Shown: positions 25,301 to 35,655 of the stretch, one piece after another
How the letters are laid out: every line of letters starts with the position of its first letter
Numbering within the stretch: the stretch's first letter is position 1
NCBI GenBank assembly: GCA_009103225.1
Contig: RHPI01003366.1
Span: 1 to 64,000 of the forward strand
Length of the DNA stretch: 64,000 nt
From: Chlorokybus atmophyticus
Lineage: Eukaryota; Streptophyta; Chlorokybophyceae; Chlorokybales; Chlorokybaceae
Direction of reading: 5' to 3'
Made by a program: the position numbers and the translations under genes
Notes under the pieces: model-generated
Told to the model about the DNA's origin: nothing
Seen by the model: the letters and a program-made list of their open reading frames with translations, nothing else
Databases searched by the model: none

Positions 25301-26330
25301 GCACTTCACCCACGCCTACAGCCTCCAGCATGTGACCACTGAAGCCCTCCACCTTCTTTGTGGTTTGCAGCTTCCTGTAGTTCTCCATGATCTCCATGTG
25401 TGGTGTCAGGTGCTGGTTGCATCCAGAGTCTATCGCCCATGATGTGGTAGACATCTCCCTTGATGCAGTGAAGGCAACGTTCTTCTCCTTGCGTTGGTCG
25501 TTGCCGTTGTTGTTGGTGCTGGTGCTGGCTCCTTGTTCTCGTTGGCGCTTGCGACAGTCTCTCAAGATGTGACCCTTGAAGCCACAGTAGTTGCACGTAA
25601 GGTTCTTGTGTTTGTTGAGGTTGCCACCTCTGCCTTTGTTCTTCTCTTCATGGTTGTAGGGTTTCTTCTTGTTTGTGTAGAAGGCGACAGCGTCGGCGTG
25701 CTCGTCCTTCTTCACCACACGTTGCTCCACAGTCAGTAACTTGGGCAACACATCGTCCAGGGTCAGCTCCGATGACGATGTCTCTAGCAGAGTGGTGACG
25801 ACTTCATACTCTGCTGGTAGTCCTGCCATAATAGCCAATACGACCTCCGTCTCTCCCATATTGTGGCCGACGTTGTTGAGGTCCGCCCACAGCTCTCTTG
25901 CACGCGCAACGTACTTGGTGATGGGCTCGCCACCCTCCTTCTTGAGCGCACTCAGCTGCTTGCGAAGCGTAAGCTTTCTGGCGTTGTTCTTGGCCTGGAA
26001 CACGGATGCAAGCTTCTCCCAAGCCTGCCTCCCATCTTCACATGCGGTGAGCATGGGAAAGTGATGCGGTTTGCAATTCAACACAAGCAAAGAGTGTGCT
26101 TCTGCTGAACGCTCAGACCACACAGTATTCTCCCCTGGTATTGGTGGTGGTGCCTTCGGATCCACGTACTTCCACATCTTCTTGTGGATGAGAAGCGCCT
26201 TCATCTCCACACACCATGTGCTGTAGTTGTCGATGTCCAATTTCGCAATCAACCCCTTGTCGTAGCTAGTCTCCATCTTTGCCGCGCCTGCTCCTCTTTG
26301 GCAGTTGGCACCCAAGACTTTGCTACACAC
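22392..26330 (-). CDS. Copia 3 Gag-Pol polyprotein (1312 aa, intact)
   Basis: One frame encodes every Copia enzyme needed for retrotransposition. Gag lies at residues 20-230, starting METSYDKGLIAKLD (Met 19 is the likely start by comparison with Copia 2). The CCHC knuckle CNYCGFKGHILRDC is near 246, and the aspartic protease AIDSGCNQHLT near 299. Pre-integrase LWHRRFGHLGY lies near 430. The integrase catalytic triad is D500 (HMDVCGP), D564 (SDRGGEY) and E600 (AAERLNRT). Reverse transcriptase has LVYVDDII near 995, and RNase H has CDSDFAG and CDNQGAIKL toward the end. The stop is TGA. The order INT-RT-RNase H is diagnostic of Copia rather than Gypsy. The length is typical for the family. Confidence 0.97.
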   Translation of the reverse strand: MCSKVLGANCQRGAGAAKMETSYDKGLIAKLDIDNYSTWCVEMKALLIHKKMWKYVDPKAPPPIPGENTVWSERSAEAHSLLVLNCKPHHFPMLTACEDGRQAWEKLASVFQAKNNARKLTLRKQLSALKKEGGEPITKYVARARELWADLNNVGHNMGETEVVLAIMAGLPAEYEVVTTLLETSSSELTLDDVLPKLLTVEQRVVKKDEHADAVAFYTNKKKPYNHEEKNKGRGGNLNKHKNLTCNYCGFKGHILRDCRKRQREQGASTSTNNNGNDQRKEKNVAFTASREMSTTSWAIDSGCNQHLTPHMEIMENYRKLQTTKKVEGFSGHMLEAVGVGEVRLNCKVGDSVREVLLTEVLHVPGAAASLFSVRVAERVGGEIIIREGQCSVLMDGVVHMVGIAQGGLYIVEQPHSIKANVVKEKETAELWHRRFGHLGYNNLTRLVAEDMVKGIHVSKEDFQASSGVLCEPCVMAKQHRMPFPSSSSSSQHSGQLVHMDVCGPMRVVAKGGVRYFATFLDDYSKLSIIYPLSLKSEVEGAVRNVVALLETQSGKKMKAMRSDRGGEYINAQLKDFFASKGIRHETTAPYTPQQNGAAERLNRTLLERVRAMLNDCKLEDSLWKEAVLTANYIRNRSPVSSDQKTPWELFYGAAPDVSGMRVFGCTAYALVPKQLRHKLEPVSKKGVFVGYEPGSKAYRILLEESHKIIASREVVFHEGSLPEAGFFPKDEDEAQPQAVPDRVEALGEADIITEDFQAPPERSSGEQQQAPVRRYPERERKRPDFYHKALAGVCQEGDSTEEPSTYQEALQAPYAEQWQQAMDEEIASLHANQTWVLEKLPLGEKPIPVKWVFKVKRDGQGNIERYKARLVAKGFLQQEGVDFNEVFAPASKHATFRTLLAMVAAEDLELHHLDVKTAFLYGELEEEIYIQQPPGYEEGEPGTVCKLIKALYGLRQAPRMWHIRLTKELEALGFQASLADPGLFFHSEKKVYLLVYVDDIIMTAKHMKDLEETKKALQQAFSVRDLGEAKWFLGMVIERDRTARTIKISQEQMVKKLVTKFGLKEAKTKSTPLALGTHLVKAKDEEVLDKAKYPYGELVGSMLYLAVCTRPDIAHAVGVLARYMSAPSMEHWKAAKGVLRYVAGSATIGIKFGNGSSELEGYCDSDFAGDLDSRRSTTGYVFKLNGGIVSWNSRLQPTTAASTSEAEYMAAAAATKEALWLRKLMADLKHPKACIPIHCDNQGAIKLLKHPIASARTKHIDVMHHFVRDRVTRKEAVFHYCNTEAMLADFMTKALSPSKFQACCARLGICM

Positions 26331-26390
26331 AAGCTACCGTAGTGTGGTAACTACTAGTGTCTGCTTCTATCACACCCTTGACACGTGGTG

Positions 26391-26403
26391 TGGGCCCATA
26401 ACC
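26391..26403 (-). other. Copia 3 primer-binding site
   Basis: On the - strand GGTTATGGGCCCA directly follows the 5' LTR, as in Copia 1 and 2, and matches the anticodon arm of plant-type initiator tRNA-Met. Confidence 0.75.
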
Positions 26404-26864
26404 TATTGAAGAAGCTAGCAACACATGTAGCTAAGGCTGACGCCTGACATGCACACACACAACTCAACAGCTGCGAGAGCATACACAAGAGCAACACTTT
26501 CACTTGATTACAACTCAGTCATGGGTTTTTATACCCGCTGCTTGTACACCTGTCTACTCTAGAAGCAACTGTGTACGCTACACGTCATCTTTCATCATGA
26601 ACTCAACTGCATGACGTAGCTAACTTCAAGACCTTTCTAACAAGCTAAGCCACGCGCCAAACGGTGACGTTTTCACCAAGTTATGACTGTTCTTGTGCGC
26701 GCCTGAAAGTCGCGCCTGGAACCTTCTCTTCGACTGGAGTCTCCGCCTAGTACCTTCTCGAATGGTGTCCGCGCCTGGAACCTTCTGGCGGCCAAACCTT
26801 CGGAGTTGACGCCTATGCCTATATGGAGGGCAAGGCTGACCGGATATAGAAAATATCCTCAACA
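26404..26864 (-). repeat. Copia 3 5' LTR
   Basis: Differs from the 3' LTR at two bases by eye (CTCAACAG versus CTCTACAG, and TTTCATC versus TTTTATC in + strand view). Confidence 0.9.
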
Positions 26865-27536
26865 AGTGCAAGTTGTTGCAGAGATCAGCAAGCTGAGAAA
26901 CACCATGGATGATGACATCCCTACCGTGTCGGCGGCATCGTCGACTTCAGAGGAGACTCGGAGGCAGCCTTCACACCAGCGGACTTTCTATTGACATTGT
27001 CCCTACTGCAGAATAAACGTGAAGGCGGGCCATTTAAAGTCCAACGGGCTTCCAGAAACCACACGCACCAAGACTGCAAAGAACGCGCAGCACGTGCACA
27101 TCAGATATTGCAGATACATGCGCAGATGAACCAACCAGGGCGGCAGGAAGACAGCAGATGAGCTGAAGGGACGGATGGGGGATTCTCTCTCCAAAGCAGT
27201 ACGGGTGCGTGTGATGTTGTGAAAGTGCGTTTGTTTTTATAGACTTGTAGACTCGTAGACGTTGTATGCATGCTAAGGAACTGATATCTAGGCAAAAGAC
27301 TATGCAACAAAATTGACTTACGTAAAGCATATGTTGGCGTGCAGGCCCTAAAACATCCAAAACAGAGCAGAGTTTCCGTCGACAACGTGCGGAGAGTCAC
27401 CGAGGAGTATCTGCGAAAGCATCACACTGGAGCCTTTGCATCTATAAGCACATGCAGCATGCAACTGTTAGCGAAAAAAATGCCATTACAACGCCTTGGT
27501 TGCTAACCTTGTCGCTTGTTACACAGAACAAGGCAT

Positions 27537-29247
27537 TCTGGGATGACGCTGAGCACAATTACAACAACATCCCCCTCTACCCGAAGGAGCAAACCACACC
27601 AAAGCGGACAAAGCGGCAGCGGCAGCAAGGTTCAGGTGTTGCCGCTGCAGGTTCAGCGGCAGCAGCGTCAACAGCGGAGGAAACCGAGTTCGACTTCACT
27701 GCGACAGAGAAGAGGGAGCCAGAGGAGCTTGAGGAACAACTTGAGGATGTGATGCAAGAGGGTTCGGAGGATTCAGCGCAGAAGGCTGCGGAGGAGGTGT
27801 TGTAATTGGAGCAGTCTGAGGAGGAAGAGGTGGTGCCAACTGCAAAGAAACCGAGGCATGCCAGCTGGCGAGGCATGAAAATAAGAACGTCATCGGCAGC
27901 CGGCTCTCCCAAAACTCCCAAACACCTGTGAGTATCCATGGAAATACTCATAGACTGCTCTGATCAGGACATGTGCGTGTTGTCTTATGTCATAGGCCGA
28001 GACAATCTGTGAGTCAATATATGTATATGATATCCTTACCATTATCTTACACACAGGGTGGCAGGGTGAACCAACCTGTAGCCGATGCCCCACAGGCTAC
28101 TAAGCCAAGGCAACACCGATCAGCGCAGGCCTGTGAACTGGCTGTGACCAATGCTGCAGCCGAGGTCAATCGATTCACCAAGACGGGGATGGACGCTGTG
28201 GAGTTGCCACTGCCATCAGAAGAACATCTGCGGGTGCGTCTTTGTTCGCATGGTATCATGCATGCTGATCACATGCGTTGGGCGCCATGCTGCATGCACT
28301 GCTCAGTCGCAGCTTATGACAATTCACACCAACTTACCGTCACTTGCTGTTTGCAGAGTGACAGAGAGCTTCCCAACCGCAAGCGCATACATAGAGCGAC
28401 CGGTGACCCATGGCAGCTGTGGACGAATGGTCCAATTCCCATAGGCAAACTCTTCCATTTTGATGGCAAAGAGTTCGTCATCAAGCCTTCCAATATCCCT
28501 GGCGCAGGGCTCGGCTTGTTCACCTGCCAGCCTATTAAGAAGGGTGACCGCATCATGGTCTTTGACGGCAAGTGGTACTCCTATCGGGAGATGCAGAAGA
28601 CATTCCCTCAGATGGAGCACCTGCACCACCAGCGATACCACCTGCAGGTCATCAGGGACGTGCCACGCCGTCAGAGCCCTGTCATCGATGGCCACCCTCG
28701 ATATGGGAACATAGCTGGCTTCCTCAACTCCAGCCGCGATACGCAGTACAAACCCAACTGCCACATCATGGACTTCGTTGATGAGGCTGCGGTGCAGGCA
28801 GCTGAGGTTAGGAGTCAGAGTGACATCGCCGCCGGGGAAGAGCTGCTCATGGAATACGATCCCTTCCCTCCACCTCCAGACGAGCAACCTACAGACAATG
28901 TGAGTATATGCAGCATGTGGCTCATGCCTATAGACATCACTTGCTGTGCCAGACACTGTCACTTGCTGTTATAGACTGCATCTGTGAGAGCTGTGCGGTC
29001 TATGACCTTATCATTCAGCATTGCAAACAATGTGCTGATCACCATCTTACCTCCGGTCATGGAGTACTTTTTCGAGGCGGCCAAAGAAAAGTTTATCAAG
29101 GAGGCAACAGAGATGGCGACTCGCCATGGCGTCGCGCTCGAAGACGGCGCGTACCTCGCCGCTTGCACTGCACCGCGTCAAGCTGGTGAATCTTTAGGCG
29201 CCTACACATGGAGGGTGCTGAAACGACCACAAGTCGCCCGAAATTAA
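27537..29247 (+). pseudogene. SET-domain protein gene in element A
   Basis: SET proteins transfer methyl groups to protein lysines, usually histones. Exons with GT-AG borders: 27537-27927 (acidic/basic low-complexity N-terminus, with TAA at 27803-27805), 28057-28233, 28357-28899 and about 29017-29247. The SET core is in 28357-28899: NIPGAGLGLFTCQPIKKGD (SET-N), RYGNIAGFLNSS (the AdoMet/NHxxxPN-like motif), KPNCHIMDF, then DIAAGEELLMEYDPF (SET-C with catalytic Tyr). The canonical NHS is changed to NSS, so activity is uncertain. The next exon encodes an amphipathic stretch, EYFFEAAKEKFIKEATEMA. The TAA in exon 1 suggests partial decay, but the domain itself is open. It may be cargo of element A or part of its coding set. 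Confidence 0.65.
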
Positions 29248-30138
29248 AGACAGAATGTAAGTGTTGAGAACGCTTCGTCAGTGCATGGTCGTACATGTCA
29301 TTTTGCATTCATAGACTGCACTTGTGTCACCAGAACGACACAGTCAATCACGCTGTTAGAGAGGCGTCTGTACGCTTTTGAAAAGGGATATTTGACTCAG
29401 CTGAAAGCAAGTACGCTGAGCTTACACGCGTGCTAGATAGACTATTCCTGCTATTAAGACAGATAGACTCCAGAATAGAACAAGAGAAAGAACAGAGGGT
29501 ATGTTTGTGTTGTTCAACATAAATGAGTTGTGTGTAATTCTTGTTATAACTGGTGGTTATGATTCGCAGAAACTTACCAAGGAAGTGTTCCGTAAGGCAG
29601 AGACTACATTTCGCAAAGGCCTCCAAGAGATTGCCGCTCAGGACGCCATGGTGACAAGGGCTGCAAATCAGCACAGGCTGAAAGAGCAGGATTATCAGTC
29701 AAAAATCGAGAAGACCATTTTGTCCATGGTGCGCAATGGTCTGAATGAAAGCAGGCGACATTGGTTGACTGAGGAGCGGATAGCTGCCGTGCGCACCAAT
29801 GTTTGAAACGCCCAAAATACGACTGCACAGTGGAAGGCTGAGCAAAAGCAATTGCAGCAATGCAACAAGGCGGAGTGGGAGACACGCCGGCTACGCATCA
29901 ACGCCATTGCTAATCGGAGGAAATAGAAGCGAGAATTTTGGCTAGAAGAGCAGATGAAGACCATCCATTTTCAGGATCCCGGATGGGCTGAGAATTACAA
30001 GTCCTTGCGCGCATTCCTCATCAACAAGTGGGAGTGCAACCATCCTTGGCCATCCATTTCTCCTGGTCCGACTTTTTCTAGTGCTGCTTCTGGTGCTACG
30101 GCTACCTCTAGCAATCCTTCTCAAGCTGCTGCTGATGC

Positions 30139-30595
30139 TGTTGAAGGTATTACATGGGTGATGCTTGTATCCGGTCAGCTTGCCCTTCATACAGGAGTCG
30201 AGGGTCGAAGGTACCAGGAAGAAGCGCGTGGACTCCAGACTTAGCAAGACGGTCGAGTCATGACGGACTCCGGACCAGGCTGCTTGGTAGAGCCTTGGGA
30301 GAAATCGTGTAGCTTTGTGGATACGTAAGCTTAGCAGGCGTGGCTTAGCTTGTTGGAAAGCTCTGGTTGTGAGCTAGACAGCGTAGCTTACAGGACAGCA
30401 ATCGGCTGAGTATAGCGCACGCGGTGCTTGCCAATGTAGACGTGTGTAGAGACTGGCGGGGTATAAAGCCCAGACTTGTTGCAATGAAGATAAGAGGTCA
30501 CGATATGGCATGTGTGCGGATGCTATGGCGGCAGTAGCAGTCATGCTCTTGTGTTGATGTTGTTGGCGTGTCACTTGCACGTGTGTATGTCAACA
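30139..30595 (+). mobile_element. Solo Copia LTR in a coding exon
   Basis: 457 bp from TGTTGAAGGTATTAC to TATGTCAACA, flanked by a perfect 5-bp duplication GATGC (30134-30138 and 30596-30600). The internal sequence resembles the Copia 2 LTR (CTTAGCAAGA, GACTCCGGACC, GGCTGAGTATA). The coding frames on the two sides join in phase across the duplicated site, within an Ala-rich run. Confidence 0.85.
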
Positions 30596-30796
30596 GATGC
30601 TGCTTTTGCCTCTGCTGCTGCTGCTGCTGCTGCTGCACTTGCAGCATTGGGAGGGGTTTCGGGGCGACCTTCAGTTCCTCTAATGTTTCCGGACAGGCCA
30701 CCACAAGGAAGCGCAGAGAAGGATGCCATAGACCGTGGCCATCAAACTGTTGGAGGGACTCCAGGAGGTGCTGCTGAGGGTCAGCATGTCAGCGGT

Positions 30797-30930
30797 AATG
30801 AACCTGCTGGAGGTGATGAACCTGCTGGTGGTGATGAACCTGCTGGAGGTCGTGATGAACCTGCTGGAGGTGATCATCATGAACCTGCTGGAGGTGATCA
30901 TCATGAACCTGCTGGAGGTGATCATTATGG
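30797..30930 (+). repeat. EPAGGD-coding minisatellite
   Basis: Tandem 18-bp units (GATGAACCTGCTGGAGGT), then 24-bp units with an added CATCAT, encode EPAGGD and EPAGGDHH repeats within the coiled-coil protein gene. Confidence 0.8.
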
Positions 30931-32274
30931 AGACGGCAATGGTGATGAACCCAGCAATCATAAAAGCAACGATGATGACAGCAACGGCGACGGTGACGTT
31001 GATGCTCGTAAGAAGTTGGAAGACGGTATCGCTGCTGCACGTTCAGGAGTCGCCAATGCCAGCAACATAGCCAAGTTGGTTGAAGGCTTTGTCCAGAACC
31101 TTCAACAGCAAATGCCCCGTAACCTTTGGCCAAAGTCAGCATTAGTCAGTCCATGGCTACTTGTGCGTCACAGGCCGCACTGTCCATTTCGGTCTATGAC
31201 CCCGCTGTTTCGTGTTTATGCTCTAAGTTGGTGTGTCGATGCAGCAACACCCAGAAGAGGCGTCTACAACCACCCAGGCCGTTGCATCTGCCAACGCTGA
31301 TGTGAAGCGCATCCATGCAGCGGAGTTATCAGCCGCTGTTGAAGCAGCAGCCAAGGCTAGCCAACAGCATGCAGAGTTGCTGCAACAGGAGAAGAAGGCC
31401 AGAGAGGAGGCCGGGGGGCGCATACAGATGCTGGAGGTGGCTCTTGCAAAACAGGAGACGGAAAGAGAGGAGGCCGTGGGGCGCATACCACAGCTGCAGG
31501 CCGCTCTCGATGCAGCCAATGCTGAGCGACAAAGGCTGCAACAGCAGGATCATGCCAGCGCGGAAGACAGCCAGCGCGTACACAGCTACAACAAACTTTG
31601 CAAGAGCTTGGAGAAATCAATGCTCGGCGTTCAAAGCTGGCGAGGGAAGAAGCTGAACATCTGTGCGGTGAACGCCCTGCCTTGAAAGATCACCTCACCC
31701 GCTGCAAGCGCATTGAAGATGATGTCAAGGCCGCCTTTAACAGGATCAGCGAGTTGGATGAAGAGTTAGTGCTGGCCTTGCAGCGTGAGGATGCAGCGCA
31801 AGAGTTGGTTGCCACCACTGCTGACAGGGACCGCCTACGACAGCAGTTGGCGACAGCCGAGGAGGCCAGGAAAAAGCAGCAGAACCTTCTTGACCAGCTT
31901 CAGCAGCAGCCCTCCGCGCAAGCACAAAAGCTCCAAGCAGAGGTTGACGCCCTTAATGCAAGACTTCAGCGTCAGCAGTCACACCAAGACTCCATTCGGA
32001 AGCAGCAGGAAGACACGCTTCAGCACCAGTTGAGGTGGACCAATGCGGAGAGGCAACGCTTGGAAACAGAGAATGTGAGCCTACGGCAGGCGAGGAGCAG
32101 CTTCAAAGGATCAGCAGCAGCACGCTTGGAGGAGATCCAGAGCCTGCAGGAGCGCCTGCGCAAAGCCGAGGAGGCCTCGCAACAAGCGCGTGACGCTGCG
32201 CGCAAAGCCGAGGAGGCCTCTCAACTCCAANTAACTCCAAATTCAGCAAATGGCCTCCCTCCAGCGGTAGGCGC

Positions 32275-32790
32275 GTGAGGAGGCGGACCGCCTACAAAAG
32301 GAAAATGCAGAACTGAGTGAGTGCCTGTGCCAAGCTAAGGCGGTCAGGAAGAAGCAGCAGGAGATCGGCGGCCAGCAGCAGCAGGAGGCGTCCACGCAGC
32401 AGAGGCGCTTGAGGAGGCGGACCGTCTACGATAGCACAATGCAAGCCTGACTGAGCGACTGCGCCAAAGCGAGGAGGCCAGGAAGAAGCTGGAGGAGAGC
32501 AGCGGCCAGCAGCAGCAGCAGGAGTCCTCCGCTCAGCAGGTGCATGAAGAGGCGGACCTCTTACGAGAGGAGACCTTGCAACTGAGTGAGCGCTAGCGCC
32601 AAGCCGAGAAGGCCAGGAAGAAGCTAGAGGAGAGCAGCGGCCAGCAGCAGCAGCAGGAGTCCTCCGCTCAGCAGGCGCGTGAGGAGGCGGACCGCCTACA
32701 AAAGGAAAATGCAAAACTGAGTGAGCGCCTGCGCCAAGCCGAGGAGGCCAAGAAGAAGCTGCAGACGAGACCTAGTATGGCCTATAGACT
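32275..32790 (+). repeat. Four tandem coiled-coil-coding units (~129 bp)
   Basis: Units run REEADRLQKENAELSERL, RQAEEARKKLEESSG, then a Gln/Ser-rich spacer. Individual units have acquired in-frame stops (for example GCGCTAGCGCC near 32594). The last unit ends with a TAG near 32800. Confidence 0.7.
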
Positions 32791-32811
32791 GAGTCCGTAG
32801 CACCCAGGTAC

Positions 32812-33840
32812 CTACTTCCGGTTGTAGGCTGGGCTCATAGTCCAGCTGCAGGCTGGGCTCATAGGCATCCATTCAGTGTACATAGCCTGCAGAACAGATG
32901 TGCATAAGTGTATACAGTAATATATTGCCATTACATGTTCATTGCTTGCCCTGCTTGCTCGGCCATCACACATGCAGTCGCATGCACACGCGCACAGTGC
33001 ACATAGTTGTTTGCAAGGCGCAGTTATCCGAACTAGTCTATGATGCAGACACACGCACTTCACAAACACGTGAATGCAAGTGCAAACACACTCACTTGTT
33101 GCCTGCTGTCCTGGCTTCCAATACATGCAATGTCGGTTGAATTTCATTCGCTGTCCATCACTTCTACCCCTCTCAGTCCACGCAAAGCTGCTTCTGCTGC
33201 TCCCTTGCCTTGGCCAGTCGAGCTTTGTTTTGGCTGAGAAAGGGTCCTCCACCTGGTCGCTCGCAGCTGTGTTAACCACCCAGACGCCTAGCCTCCTCCC
33301 CCCTGCCTTCTTCAGGTAGTCGACTACCATATGACCGTCGGACCGCACCTCTTTGTCCACAACAACCCTAGGGGGTGGGTCAGCAGGATCTTCATCTGGG
33401 GGCTCATGCGGAAGTCTTAAGTCGAAAATGGACTTGCTGTTAAGCCGCATCTCCGAGACATCGCCCTTTTCTAGCCACACCGGCAAGGGGATGTCGGCTG
33501 CAGTGACTCTCAACTCTGTGCTGTCATAGTCGAACGCCAATTGATGATTTGCTACATCACGGTTGAGCAACACCCAGAGCTTGCATTGCAACTGGTCTCC
33601 ACCGATGAGCGTAAACTCATCTGCCAAACGCCCAATGCACTGTGCACCAGTGTCTCTGTCAATCAGGTCATTGCCCATGGCATCACGCTTCTTGGTATAA
33701 GGCCGCACTTGCACATGGATAGTGGATTTCCGCCAATTGAACAGGTAGATCTCATCCACCCGGCATGGTGCGACAGTTGGGTCCGCCATCTTCATGTTAT
33801 CAACGCCTCTGCGTTTGCAAATACCAAAGGCTTTACTCAC
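32812..33840 (-). pseudogene. Distal exon(s) downstream of the TNP2-like gene
   Basis: The frame begins near MADPTVAPCRVDEIYLF and runs through VQVRPYTKKRDAMG, CKLWVLLNRDVANHQLAF and VDYLKKAGGRRLGVWVVNT to about 33145, where intron-like TG/CA-rich sequence begins. It lies on the same strand as and after the transposase exons, so it may be the C-terminal part of that protein or a second product. The intervening 33.86-34.08 kb holds minisatellite copies. I do not recognise the domain. Confidence 0.4.
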
Positions 33841-33859
33841 TCACTTTGTATCAAGAGAT

Positions 33860-34082
33860 GACAGTAGACAGTGCCTATGAGACTCTGGTAGACACTGCCC
33901 ATGAGACACCTGACAGTGTCTATGAGACTTTCGGGCAGAGCAATACAATGCGTAATTCGTAGACACTGAACAGTGCCTATGAGACTTTTGGTCAGAGCAA
34001 TAGCTTACATAATTCGTAGACACTGGACAGTGCCTATGAGACTTTAGGTTAGAGCAACAGATTTCATAATTCGTAGACTGAA
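33860..34082 (-). repeat. 62-bp minisatellite, right block 1
   Basis: Three to four copies of the same unit as at 20566-20873 but in reverse orientation (AGTGCCTATGAGACTTT, then AGAGCAATA, then TAATTCGTAGACACTGGAC). Confidence 0.85.
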
Positions 34083-35559
34083 CCACACCTGTAGATGACC
34101 CCGTTACGCGGATATGCGCGGAACTTGCGTATGCCTCCGGGCAAGTTGCCAGTGATGTTCTCAACGCGCTTGATTTCCAAGGCCAAGGGTCCCTGAAGAG
34201 GGACAGGCTTCCTGGTGCTGCCAATAAGAATGCCCTTTTCTCTGATCAGTCGCGCATGCTCCAAGTCTGGGAAATTCTCAGCGAGGGTCCAGAGCTCCAT
34301 GGCGTGCTTCTGAGTGCGCACTTCGTATTGACAGTCATTACATGCTCCACTCAAAGGCTGGTAAACCTGCTGAGAGTGCGCCATTATATCATTAGCTCGG
34401 TGGCACAACAGCTTTCCAGTCCTCTGATCTTCTCGCATGACGCTGAACGTCCTCAGAAACCATCTCCTTAGTGTACGCCGCATGTAGCTAATCTCAACTG
34501 CTTCCCATTGGTGAAGGTGTTGACATAGTTGGACACAGTGCGCTCTTGCACAAAACACCAGTACACATCATGACTCCCGTGCCAGATGATGTCCTTCAGA
34601 ATGTGATTGGCACCGGGCACATGCTCGTTGGGCCTTTTGTTGGTGCCAAACAGGTCCTCCGAGTAGACCCTCCAATATTACAAACGAGCGTCAGCAAGTT
34701 CCAACAGCTCCGCAGTCCAGCCATGTAGGCGAGAGTTGTAGAAGAAGATGCGAAAGTGAAGCGCAAAGCTGACGTCTCTGGTTGCTTCGTCTACCAGATC
34801 GGACACAGCGTATGGCACAGCATACTGCACGAACGTCTGCAAGTCCTGGGCCTTGAACCAAGCCAGGTGCTTGCTGATGCCTCTTGGGAAACGTTTGCTC
34901 TTCAAGTCCATGGGGCGTGATATGCGCATTTGAGACAGCCTGCGCTCCACCTTGGCAATGTCTTCGACATGCTTTGAACTGTCTGCACCCAGCGTACTGT
35001 GCACGAAACTCTTGCAAAGCCCCTCCAGCAACAGGTGCATCGTGTCATAGACCAAGTCACGGCAAGGGTTAAACTCATACAGATGCCACAGCCGCCAGAG
35101 TGGAGATTTCCCTGTGATGCCGCACTCCATTGATTTTTCTTTCCGGTTTTGGCCATCGAGTGAGTCCACCATCCACGCGTTGTCGAACGCATCCTTTGCT
35201 GCTCTCTCTGCTGGGGAATGGCGGCAGTAGTAGCGATTGTCACCATTAAAATGGTCTGTACGTGTCCTCGTAGTATCTTCACCCTGCTCAGCACGCCGGG
35301 GCACTTGGTGCTGAGTGGCTTTGAGGAGATAACGCCGGCAGGGGACGAGGCCTCCATTCTTAAACTGGCCTATCTCACATTGCGCTGGCTGGTCACCCGT
35401 CCATGCCCACAGCACTACCCGCAGCGTCGTCTCTTGACCTGCAATGAAGTCAACATTAGTATCTCACAACCAGTATGATAGACTGTAATAGGCCGTACTG
35501 GGCAATGCAGCCTATGACAGTCTCATAGACCGCAAGAAGGCAGATATGCTATAACCAAG

Positions 35560-35655
35560 TCGCAGCCACTGAACAGTGCCTATGAGACTTTAGCACACAC
35601 AAAAATGGACTGCTTAAGTTGTAGACTCTGGACAGTGCCTATGAGACTTTGGGTG
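35560..35655 (-). repeat. 62-bp minisatellite, right block 2
   Basis: One to two copies of the same unit, lying in the intron between two TNP2-like exons. Confidence 0.75.

Larger units (their letters stand above)
21880..26864 (-). mobile_element. Copia 3: intact, young Ty1/Copia retrotransposon
   Basis: The LTRs are 461 bp each (21880-22340 and 26404-26864) and differ at only two positions by eye. The element is flanked by a perfect 5-bp target duplication AGTGC (21875-21879 and 26865-26869). The polyprotein is a single uninterrupted frame. LTRs, primer-binding site, polypurine tract and all enzymatic motifs are present, so this copy may still be mobile. It is nested in element A. Joining the flanks gives a coding-like stretch, so the target may have been an exon. 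It is in the same family as the decayed Copia 1. Confidence 0.95.
29571..32800 (+). pseudogene. Long coiled-coil protein gene in element A, broken
   Basis: A Lys/Glu/Gln-rich helical frame (KLTKEVFRKAETTFRKGL, then QKLQQCNK-like stretches) runs from 29571 with TGA at 29804-29806 and a TAG near 29924. It then becomes an Ala/Ser-rich exon interrupted by the solo LTR at 30139-30595, then AFASAAA (polyAla), an EPAGGD repeat (30797-30930), and long coiled coils from 31233 to 32275 with a frameshift near 31585. The tail (32275-32790) consists of four copies of a 43-residue heptad-like unit. There is one ambiguous base at 32231. No enzymatic domain is seen. The gene follows the SET gene on the same strand and may be a continuation of it. 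Confidence 0.55.

Noticed and set aside
30680-31142. Minus-strand frames over the EPAGGD repeat
   Set aside because: They are antisense shadows of the 18/24-bp minisatellite and carry only repeat-derived residues.
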